From assembly GCA_044425555.1 (NCBI GenBank), contig JAWXVF010000055.1:1-15264 (forward strand): a DNA stretch of 15,264 nucleotides, written 5' to 3'. This DNA comes from JAWXVE01 sp044425555 (lineage in GTDB: Bacteria; Bacillota; Clostridia; Lachnospirales; Lachnospiraceae). Below, piece by piece: positions 1 to 6,788 of this stretch; positions within the stretch are counted from its first letter, which is position 1; every line of letters begins with the position of its first letter. Both the position numbers and the translations under genes were made by a program. The notes beneath the pieces are model-generated. The model saw nothing but the letters and a program-made list of their open reading frames with translations, was not told the origin of the DNA and did not search any database.

Positions 1-971
1 TAGAAGAAGTAGTACAAGCGGTTGTAACAGACCAAACAGTCATTCAAAACATTGGAGTGGCGTCTATATTAATTGATGAAGTAGTGATTATAGAAGACAA
101 AGAAGTACAACAACAAATAGCAGACGAACAAACATGGGGTTATACAAATCTTGGTATTGCCAATGTGGATAATCATTTAAATGTAAGAGAAACAGCGTCA
201 GAAACAGGTAAGTTAGTAGGAAAGTTACCTAGAAATGCAGCTTGTGAAATTTTATCTTTTGATGGTGTATGGGCAAAAGTGGTATCTGGTGAAGTAGAAG
301 GGTATGTATCTACGCAATATTTGTTAATGGGAAGTATTGCTGTTGAGCGAGCTAATGAAGTAGTTGCAACTATGGCAACTGTGCAAGCAGATGCTCTGAA
401 AATACGTGAATTACCTAACACAGATTGTGAAGTGGTAACAACAGTAGCACGTGGGGAACAACTAGAAGTAGTAGATAGTAGCTTGGGAGATTGGATTAAG
501 ATTACCCTTGATAGTGAAGAAGTCTACGTAGCGGCAGAATTTGTTTCTATTAATGATCAATTACCTACAGCAATTACCATGACAGAGCTATTGTATGGGG
601 TTGGTGTATCTGATATTCGGGTGGATCTTGTAAATTATGCTAAACAATTTATAGGGAATCCATACAAATGGGGTGGAACGAGTCTTACGAATGGAGCAGA
701 TTGCTCTGGATTTGTACAAAGTGTCTTTAAGAATTTTGGTATTTCATTACCAAGAACTTCTAGTTCGCAATCCGCTGTAGGAACGACTATTAGTTCGAGT
801 GATTTAGTAGCAGGAGACTTGATTTTCTATGGACAGAGTGGAAGAATTAATCATGTAGCTATTTATATGGGGAATGGACAAGTGGTTCATGCAAGTACTG
901 CATCTACTGGAATTAAGGTTTCTAACGCGTTTTATCGTCAACCATCCGTAATAAAACGAATTTTACCTTAA
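1..971 (+). CDS. SH3b-SH3b-NlpC/P60 peptidoglycan endopeptidase, 5' end outside window
   Basis: Cell-wall hydrolase expected to cut peptide stems of peptidoglycan outside the membrane. The first in-window start-like codon is GTG at 57, but the frame stays open through 18 more codons to position 3 and no RBS precedes the GTG, so the gene is cut by the window edge and any signal peptide lies upstream. Numbering from the GTG: bacterial SH3 module about 37-92 (LNVRE, GVWAKV, GYVS), second SH3 module about 107-166 (LKIRE, GDWIKI, VYVAAEFV), NlpC/P60 domain about 188-304. The papain-like catalytic set is intact: Cys216 in DCSGF, His266 in INHVAIYMG and His278 in VVHAS. The SH3 modules presumably bind wall peptides or glycan. 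The neighbouring fprA has its own promoter just after this stop, so the two are separate units. Class assignment is firm; exact bond specificity (often gamma-D-Glu to diamino acid) cannot be read from sequence. Confidence 0.93.
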   Translation, partial: EEVVQAVVTDQTVIQNIGVASILIDEVVIIEDKEVQQQIADEQTWGYTNLGIANVDNHLNVRETASETGKLVGKLPRNAACEILSFDGVWAKVVSGEVEGYVSTQYLLMGSIAVERANEVVATMATVQADALKIRELPNTDCEVVTTVARGEQLEVVDSSLGDWIKITLDSEEVYVAAEFVSINDQLPTAITMTELLYGVGVSDIRVDLVNYAKQFIGNPYKWGGTSLTNGADCSGFVQSVFKNFGISLPRTSSSQSAVGTTISSSDLVAGDLIFYGQSGRINHVAIYMGNGQVVHASTASTGIKVSNAFYRQPSVIKRILP

Positions 972-976
972 ATTGT

Positions 977-1005
977 TTGTCAATTTACCAGTTACGTGTT
1001 ATAAT
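977..1005 (+). promoter_or_regulatory. Sigma-A promoter of the fprA operon, extended -10
   Basis: TTGTCA (977-982), a 17-bp spacer, then TATAAT (1000-1005) preceded by TG at 997-998, giving an extended -10. The -35 begins six bases after the stop codon of the preceding hydrolase gene, so there is no room for a terminator before it. Transcription should start near 1012, leaving a leader of about 24 nt with AGGAGG at 1023-1028 before the ATG at 1036. Confidence 0.8.
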
Positions 1006-1035
1006 GTCTAGAGGAAAATACTAGGAGGAAGAAGC

Positions 1036-2247
1036 ATGTACAATGTGAAAAAGATTACAGAAGATTTGTTTTGGGTTGGTTCAGAAGAACATAGACAACC
1101 TCTTTTTGAGAATATTCATCCAGTACCAAAAGGAGTTTCTTATAATTCTTACTTATTATTGGATGAGAAAACCGTTTTATTTGATACAGTGGACTGGTCT
1201 GTATGTAGACAATTTATAGAGAATATCAAATACGTATTACAAGGACGTACGCTAGATTATTTGGTGGTTAATCATATGGAACCAGATCATTGTGCTTGTA
1301 TCCAAGAATTGATTTTACATTATCCAAACCTTATAATTATTAGTTCCCTAAAAGCCTTTGAATATATGAAACAATTTGGTTTTTCTGTGGAAGGACGAGA
1401 AGAAATTGTTGGGGATGGAAGTAAACGTTCTTTTGGAAAGCATACGTTTCAGTTTGTTGGAGCACCTATGGTGCATTGGCCAGAAGCAATGGTTGCTTAT
1501 GATTTAACAGAGGGGATTTTGTTTTCAGCGGATGCATTTGGTTCGTTTGGTGGATTAAATGGTAAGATATTCTTTGATGAATTAACGAATTCAGCAGAAT
1601 ATATGGGAGAATTTAGACGTTATTATACGAATATTGTAGGGAAATTTGGAATACAAGTTATGAATCTATTGAAGAAGGCTGGAACATTAGATATTCGGAT
1701 GATTTGTCCTCTTCATGGTTATGTAATTCGTAGTGATTTTGACTTTTTTATTAATAAATATATTCTGTGGAGTACATATCAACCAGAAATTAAAGGTGTA
1801 CTTGTAGTATATTCTTCTATGTATGGTAATACAGAAGAAGCCGCAAAACTTACAGCGTCTAAATTGATTGATGCAGGGGTGGAAGAAGTTGTAGTATATG
1901 ATGTTTCTGGCATTCATATGTCTTATTTAATAGCAGAATCCTTTAGATATAGTCATGTTATTATTGCTGCAGTTACGTATAATCTTGATGTATACCCATT
2001 GATACAAAATTATTTAACAGATATGCAAATGTTAAATCTACAGAATCGTACTTTTGGTATTATTGAAAATGGAACGTGGGCTCCTATTGCTGCAAAACAA
2101 ATACGTGCATTTATTACTAATGGTATGAAGAATATGACGGTTCTAGATGAACAAGTAACGATTGTATCTGCATTAAATGCAAAGAATTATGAAGAAATTG
2201 AGTGCCTAGTTGCAAGAATGAAAGAAGATATTTTAATGAGTGAATAG
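1036..2247 (+). CDS. fprA: FprA-type A flavoprotein (flavodiiron O2/NO reductase)
   Basis: Cytoplasmic flavodiiron protein that reduces O2 to water and/or NO to N2O, using electrons from rubredoxin or a related donor; a main oxygen and NO defence of anaerobes. The length (403 aa) is typical of the two-domain class. The N-terminal metallo-beta-lactamase-like domain (about 1-250) carries the full diiron ligand set: His80, Glu82, Asp84 in HMEPDH (with His85), His147, Asp166 and His227. The flavodoxin domain (about 254-400) has the FMN phosphate loop in YSSMYGNTE (259-267). There is no C-terminal rubredoxin or flavin reductase extension, so an external reductase is needed. A strong AGGAGG sits 7 bp before the ATG. 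It is the first gene of an apparent operon with an unknown protein (17-bp gap) and a c-di-GMP enzyme. Choice between O2 and NO as the main substrate cannot be settled from sequence. Confidence 0.95.
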   Translation: MYNVKKITEDLFWVGSEEHRQPLFENIHPVPKGVSYNSYLLLDEKTVLFDTVDWSVCRQFIENIKYVLQGRTLDYLVVNHMEPDHCACIQELILHYPNLIIISSLKAFEYMKQFGFSVEGREEIVGDGSKRSFGKHTFQFVGAPMVHWPEAMVAYDLTEGILFSADAFGSFGGLNGKIFFDELTNSAEYMGEFRRYYTNIVGKFGIQVMNLLKKAGTLDIRMICPLHGYVIRSDFDFFINKYILWSTYQPEIKGVLVVYSSMYGNTEEAAKLTASKLIDAGVEEVVVYDVSGIHMSYLIAESFRYSHVIIAAVTYNLDVYPLIQNYLTDMQMLNLQNRTFGIIENGTWAPIAAKQIRAFITNGMKNMTVLDEQVTIVSALNAKNYEEIECLVARMKEDILMSE

Positions 2248-2264
2248 AAAGTGAATCACGAGCA

Positions 2265-3005
2265 ATGGATTTTGAGAAATACGAGCGAGTAAAACAAGAA
2301 ATTTTACAAACCACTCGTGAAAGAAAAGGGATTGGAACTCTTTCTGAGAAAACTATACATGCTATTTTAAAGGCTTATTATGCTACTAGCGAAGAAGAAG
2401 TAGAAGTGCATTTAGAAGGAAAGGTAGTCGATATTTATAATGGGAAAGAGGTAATAGAGATTCAGACTCGCTCATTTGAAAAATTACGAGGAAAATTAGA
2501 AGTATTATTACCTAAGTACCAAGTAGCCTTGGTTTATCCGATTCCACGAAAGAAGTATGTAATTTGGATAAATGAAGAAACAGGTGAGATGAGTAAACCT
2601 AGAAAGTCACCACAAACTGGATCTGAATATTTTATATTCAAAGAATTATATAAAATCAAACAATTTCTGACCCATGAAAATTTACAATTAAAAATAGTAT
2701 TAATGGATATGGAAGAATTTCGATTATTAAATGGCTGGAGTAAAGATAAGAAAAAGGGGAGCACTCGTTTTGATCGTGTTCCCCTTACTTTTGTGCAAGA
2801 GACTATCATTACTTCTATGAGGGATTATGTTCAATTGATTCCTTGTGAATTAGAGGAACCATTTACTGTAAAGGATTTTGCCAAAGTAGCAAAAATAAAA
2901 AGGGAATTAGCACAAGTAGTGATTCATATTTTGGCTTCTTTAGGAATTATTTCGCATATTGGAAAGCAAGGAAAAGCTTACTTATACGAAATGAATGAAT
3001 TGTAA
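2265..3005 (+). CDS. Unnamed protein, possible PD-(D/E)XK-like core plus winged-helix tail
   Basis: I do not recognise a named function. The 246-residue protein is soluble, with no signal peptide or membrane segment. Residues 24-95 read like a restriction-endonuclease fold: a helix with Glu29 (GTLSEKTIHAILKAYY), a strand with Asp56 (KVVDIY), then Glu65-x-Gln67 (VIEIQTRSF) followed by a helix and a hydrophobic strand (VALVYPI). E...D...ExQ is a variant of the E...D...ExK nuclease signature, with Gln replacing Lys. Residues 197-246 look like a winged helix (VKDFAKVAKIKRELAQVVIHILASLGIISHIGKQGK, read at low detail: helix-turn-helix then a basic wing). My recollection is that similar proteins are common in clostridia and bacilli without a known role. 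The RBS is weak; the gene lies 17 bp after fprA and 22 bp before the c-di-GMP gene, so it is probably co-transcribed and translationally linked. The nuclease fold is inference from motif spacing; DNA binding without cutting is equally possible. Confidence 0.75.
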   Translation: MDFEKYERVKQEILQTTRERKGIGTLSEKTIHAILKAYYATSEEEVEVHLEGKVVDIYNGKEVIEIQTRSFEKLRGKLEVLLPKYQVALVYPIPRKKYVIWINEETGEMSKPRKSPQTGSEYFIFKELYKIKQFLTHENLQLKIVLMDMEEFRLLNGWSKDKKKGSTRFDRVPLTFVQETIITSMRDYVQLIPCELEEPFTVKDFAKVAKIKRELAQVVIHILASLGIISHIGKQGKAYLYEMNEL

Positions 3006-3027
3006 AAAATAGAAAGAAAGGCAATTT

Positions 3028-5850
3028 GTGATGGAAGATTATGTGATAGAAGAAGTAACGTTAGTGGTTGTGAATGACTTTAATGTGATGACCGATTCTA
3101 GCGTTTTGTTAGTGGTATGGGCATTTGTAGGCATGGCATTGTTTTGGATAATTAGAAAAGAAGCTACAAGGCGCAAACAATTGCTTCATACAATTGAGGT
3201 AGATGAACTAACAGGTTTTATGACAGAACGAAAATTTATCCAAGAGTGTAAGAAACGTATTCGCAATACGTTTGGTCAATATACCCTTATTTCTATAGAT
3301 ATTGATAATTTTAAATATATTAATGAGTTTTATGGATTTCAAGTGGGTAGTGAAATGTTAAAGAATTTTTCCGATGGAATTAGATCAAGTTATGGGGAAG
3401 ATGATTTGATGACAAGAATTCATGGGGATCACTTTGCAGTACTGACCACAACAAAAGATAGTAGTTGTACGTACTGTGGAAAGATGAGTTGTGATTTTTG
3501 TGATTTACCAAACATTACTACAAAGCTTGGAGAGAATTATAATATTAATATTAGTGTAGGTGCCTATCATATTGTAGATCCTACAGTAGATTTTGCATAT
3601 ATGATGGATTGTGCCAATATTGCAAGAACAGTAAGTAAGGGAATGTATGGGATAGTATCGACGTTTTACTCTGATACTATGGATAAAAATGCTCATATTC
3701 AATACGAGATTATACGTACTATGCAACAAGCAATTGTGGATCGAGAATTTAGAGTAGTGTATCAACCTAAGGTAGACTTAGCAACAGGAGAAGTATGTGG
3801 TTGTGAAGCATTAGTAAGATGGATTAAACAAGATGGAAGTATGGTATTTCCAGATAATTTTATCCCCGTATTTGAAAAAAATGGCTTTATTGTAAGTTTA
3901 GATTATTATATGCTTGACGCAGTTTGTCGATTTATAGCTTCTAAGGAAGGGGTTACATTACCAAAGATTTCTGTGAATCTATCAGGTATTACCTTGTTAC
4001 AAGAAGATTTATTAGAACGCATCCTAGAGATTATAGGGAAATATCATATTGCACCTAAAACGATAGAATTAGAGATTACAGAGAGTGCAATCGTAGATAA
4101 ATTTGAATTAGTAGTAAAGATAATTCAAGAATTAATTCACTGTGGGTTTACTATTTCTATGGATGATTTTGGTTCTGGAATCTCTTCTTTGAATCGTTTA
4201 AAAGACATTCAAGTACATATTCTGAAAATTGATAGAGAATTTTTAAGTAATACATTAGAAGATCGAAAAGGTGCTATCATTATTGGTAATATTGTTCAAA
4301 TGGCTCATCAGCTTGGTATTCAGACCATAGCAGAAGGGATTGAGAATAGAGATCAATTAATATTATTAGGTGATTTAGGCTGTGATATGGGACAAGGATA
4401 TTATTTTGCAAAACCATTATCAGAGGAAGATTATTGTGGATTTCTTGCTAATTATACTGGGGAAGAGAATCAAGTAAAAGATGAAATGATTTTAGATCGG
4501 GAGTTAATGAAGCAAATTGGTAATGCAGGAATCTCCTCTTTAATTATGGATTCTGTTGATAATATTATTTATATAGCAGATGTAATTACTTATGAGTTAT
4601 ATTTCATTAGTAAAGAAACCATAAAAGTATTAGCATTAACAGAAGAAGCTCAGTGGAAAGGCAAAAAATGTTATGAAATCTTACAAGGTAGAAAAGAACC
4701 ATGTGAATTTTGTACCAATCATTTATTAAATAGTGAACGTTTCTATCGTTGGGAACATTATAATGAATTTATGAAGAGACATTATACTATATATAATAAA
4801 ATTTTGCTCCTAGAGGATCGTCAAGTTCGTTTGGAAATTGCTACAGATATGACAGAACGCATTACACTAGAAAACAATATGGTACATCAATTAAAAGAGC
4901 AACAAGTCTTGAATGATTGTATTGAGCTATTACATCGTTCTGGTAATAATGCTTCGGAAGCTATTAATGAGTTACTTTGTATTGTTAGTAATTATTATGA
5001 AGCAGAGAGAGGTTATATTTTCTTATTAACTCCAAATGGAAGATTTTTGAATAATGCCTATGAATGGTGTGCAGATGGGATAGAACCACAAATTGATGTA
5101 TTACAAGGAATTGAACGAAGTATTGTAGAACATTGGTTTGTAAAATACGAGGAACAAGGAGAATTTTATATTGATTCTCTTGAGGAAGAAGTGGATAGTC
5201 AGTCTCGTGAATATGAAATATTAGATAGTCAAGGAATTGTATCCCTAGTAACAGCTCCACTGAAAAATGAAGAAGGGGATTATAGTGGTTTTATGGGAGT
5301 AGATAATCCTAAATCTCATATTAAGAATACAGGATTAATTCGTTCTATATCAAAATTTATTGATGCATTCTTTGATCGTAATGTATTGATGCAAGAATTG
5401 AATCGTCTTAGTTATACCGATAGTTTAACAGGAATGGAAAATCGCTATAGTTATGAACGAAAATTAAAAATTATTACGAAACAAAAAGTAAGTACAATGG
5501 GTGTTGCATATTATGATATTAACTTTTTAAAGAGGATTAATGATACTCAGGGGCATGAAGGTGGAGATCAAGCGATTATTAGTTGTGCTAACGTAATGAA
5601 AGAAGTATTTGAAGAAGATGCTTATCGCATAGGAGGAGATGAATTTGTAATCTTATGTCCTGAAATGCAAGAAGAAGAATTTCTATTTAAAATGGAAGAA
5701 CTTAAGAATTTATCAAATGCTAATCAGATGGCACATGCTTCTATAGGATATGTATGGAGTGATGAAATTCATGATGTGATGAAATTGATACAAGAAGCAG
5801 ATAGAAGAATGTATATTGAGAAAGAAAAGGTTCATAGAGGTAGGAAGTAA
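3028..5850 (+). CDS. Membrane-anchored dual c-di-GMP enzyme: GGDEF(degenerate)-EAL-PAS-GAF-GGDEF
   Basis: Predicted bifunctional c-di-GMP protein (940 aa). Order: one TM helix (about 24-42); GGDEF-like domain (about 55-215) whose signature is HGDHF (132-136), so probably not a cyclase; EAL phosphodiesterase (about 225-475) with every catalytic position visible (Glu260 of EAL, Asn317, Glu349, Asp379-Asp380, Lys400, Glu436, Gln456); PAS-like region (about 495-615); GAF (about 635-785); intact GGDEF cyclase (about 795-935, GGDEF at 869-873, Asp830). The RxxD inhibitory site is absent before the second GGDEF (FEED instead). Two cysteine groups stand out: C147, C150, C155, C158 (CX2CX4CX2C) in the first GGDEF domain, and C548, C559, C562 in the PAS-like region; either may bind metal, Fe-S or respond to redox state. 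Translation may start at GTG 3028 or ATG 3031, both after AAAGG at 3017-3021. Third gene of the fprA operon, which suggests a link to O2 or NO status. Domain calls are firm; net enzymatic direction is unknown. Confidence 0.93.
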   Translation: MMEDYVIEEVTLVVVNDFNVMTDSSVLLVVWAFVGMALFWIIRKEATRRKQLLHTIEVDELTGFMTERKFIQECKKRIRNTFGQYTLISIDIDNFKYINEFYGFQVGSEMLKNFSDGIRSSYGEDDLMTRIHGDHFAVLTTTKDSSCTYCGKMSCDFCDLPNITTKLGENYNINISVGAYHIVDPTVDFAYMMDCANIARTVSKGMYGIVSTFYSDTMDKNAHIQYEIIRTMQQAIVDREFRVVYQPKVDLATGEVCGCEALVRWIKQDGSMVFPDNFIPVFEKNGFIVSLDYYMLDAVCRFIASKEGVTLPKISVNLSGITLLQEDLLERILEIIGKYHIAPKTIELEITESAIVDKFELVVKIIQELIHCGFTISMDDFGSGISSLNRLKDIQVHILKIDREFLSNTLEDRKGAIIIGNIVQMAHQLGIQTIAEGIENRDQLILLGDLGCDMGQGYYFAKPLSEEDYCGFLANYTGEENQVKDEMILDRELMKQIGNAGISSLIMDSVDNIIYIADVITYELYFISKETIKVLALTEEAQWKGKKCYEILQGRKEPCEFCTNHLLNSERFYRWEHYNEFMKRHYTIYNKILLLEDRQVRLEIATDMTERITLENNMVHQLKEQQVLNDCIELLHRSGNNASEAINELLCIVSNYYEAERGYIFLLTPNGRFLNNAYEWCADGIEPQIDVLQGIERSIVEHWFVKYEEQGEFYIDSLEEEVDSQSREYEILDSQGIVSLVTAPLKNEEGDYSGFMGVDNPKSHIKNTGLIRSISKFIDAFFDRNVLMQELNRLSYTDSLTGMENRYSYERKLKIITKQKVSTMGVAYYDINFLKRINDTQGHEGGDQAIISCANVMKEVFEEDAYRIGGDEFVILCPEMQEEEFLFKMEELKNLSNANQMAHASIGYVWSDEIHDVMKLIQEADRRMYIEKEKVHRGRK

Positions 5851-5862
5851 TTGAAAAAAAAC

Positions 5863-5892
5863 TTTACAAATAGCTTGAAAGTAGGCTATAAT
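5863..5892 (+). promoter_or_regulatory. Sigma-A promoter of the macrodomain gene
   Basis: TTTACA (5863-5868), an 18-bp spacer and a perfect TATAAT (5887-5892), starting 13 bases after the stop of the c-di-GMP gene. The predicted start near 5899 gives a leader of roughly 64 nt to the ATG at 5963. I see no hairpin terminator before it, so read-through from the upstream operon remains possible. Confidence 0.65.
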
Positions 5893-5949
5893 AAAGAGAA
5901 ATTGAGTAACGTATAAATTGATTAGAATAAATTTGACTAATAAATTAAA

Positions 5950-5954
5950 AGGAG
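5950..5954 (+). promoter_or_regulatory. Ribosome binding site that fixes the macrodomain start
   Basis: AGGAG (5950-5954) lies 8 bp before ATG 5963. An in-frame TTG at 5918, 45 bases upstream, has no Shine-Dalgarno sequence in front of it, so ATG 5963 is the better start. Confidence 0.8.
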
Positions 5955-5962
5955 AAAATGAT

Positions 5963-6724
5963 ATGGATCATTTAAAGTATTTAATTGACTATTTATGTAA
6001 AGAAAGTGGTGTACAGAATCCACAGCAGGAATATACCTTTGATGCGTTTCGAGAACTTGTAAATGTACGACAACCAATTTTACCGAATGAAGAATTTATA
6101 AAAATACAGAACGAATATTTACAAATATTGGTCACAGAAAAAGGTACAATAGATTTTGATGATATGCAGAAGTTGAATGATTTTGTATATATTTGGCAAG
6201 GTGATATTACTAGAATGAAAGTGGATGCTATTGTAAATGCTGCAAATAGTGGAATGCTAGGATGTTTCCATCCAGGTCATTTATGCATTGATAATACCAT
6301 TCATACTTATGCGGGAATACAATTACGTTTAGAGTGTAATGAGATTATGAAAAAACAAGGAACTCCTGAACCAATGGGACAAGCTAAGATAACTAAGGCA
6401 TACAATCTGCCATGTAATTATATTGTGCATACAGTAGGACCTACAGTAGGACTTGAGTTAGGTGAAGTGGAAGAACAACAATTAAGAAAATGTTATCAAA
6501 GCATATTGGAATTAGCACATGAGAAGAAGTTAGAATCTATTGCTATTTGTTGTATTGCTACAGGAGAATTTCATTTTCCACATGAACGAGCGTGTGAAAT
6601 TGCTATTGAAACAGTAAAAGCAGTTCATCAAAAATACCGTGAACGTACAAAAGTAGTATTTAATGTGTATAAAGATGTAGATTATTACTTATACTGTGAT
6701 CATTTACAAAAAATTTATAGATAA
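5963..6724 (+). CDS. Zn-binding macrodomain protein-ADP-ribose hydrolase
   Basis: Predicted hydrolase removing ADP-ribose from modified proteins or nucleic acids (macrodomain superfamily, the zinc-containing bacterial/fungal class exemplified by SpyMacroD and SauMacro). With the ATG at 5963 the protein is 253 aa, near the usual size of that class, including a helical N-terminal region (about 1-72) before the macro fold (about 75-245). Visible motifs: QGDIT (79-83), VDAIVNAANSGMLGC (87-101) for ADP-ribose binding, the zinc ligands Cys101, His106 and Cys108 within GCFHPGHLCIDN, IVHTVGP (154-160), and the phosphate-loop sequence IATGEFHFPHE (198-208). In better-known relatives the gene is often paired with a SirTM sirtuin and a lipoyl carrier (GcvH-like); neither is present beside this copy, so it may serve a different or general de-ADP-ribosylation role. 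It has its own promoter and faces the flavoprotein gene, with a shared hairpin between them. Family call is strong; substrate is unknown. Confidence 0.92.
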   Translation: MDHLKYLIDYLCKESGVQNPQQEYTFDAFRELVNVRQPILPNEEFIKIQNEYLQILVTEKGTIDFDDMQKLNDFVYIWQGDITRMKVDAIVNAANSGMLGCFHPGHLCIDNTIHTYAGIQLRLECNEIMKKQGTPEPMGQAKITKAYNLPCNYIVHTVGPTVGLELGEVEEQQLRKCYQSILELAHEKKLESIAICCIATGEFHFPHERACEIAIETVKAVHQKYRERTKVVFNVYKDVDYYLYCDHLQKIYR

Positions 6725-6743
6725 TGTGACCAAGTAATAGAAG

Positions 6744-6788
6744 AAATAATAGAAGAAGCAGATTATTTACCTGCTTCTTCTATTATTT
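6744..6788. terminator. Long perfect hairpin, likely bidirectional terminator for two convergent genes
   Basis: An 18-bp perfect stem (arms 6744-6761 and 6771-6788) closes on a 9-nt loop (6762-6770). The core is AGAAGAAGCAG / CTGCTTCTTCT. On the plus strand the right arm ends in ATTATTTT, giving a modest U tract; on the minus strand the mirror arm also ends in TATTATTT. The plus gene stops at 6724 and the minus gene stops at 6763, so the right arm codes for the last residues of the minus-strand protein and its stop codon lies in the loop. U tracts are short, so termination efficiency is uncertain. Confidence 0.75.

Noticed and set aside
5918..5962. TTG at 5918 as the start of the macrodomain protein
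   Set aside because: No Shine-Dalgarno sequence before it; ATG 5963 has AGGAG 8 bp upstream and gives a family-typical N terminus.
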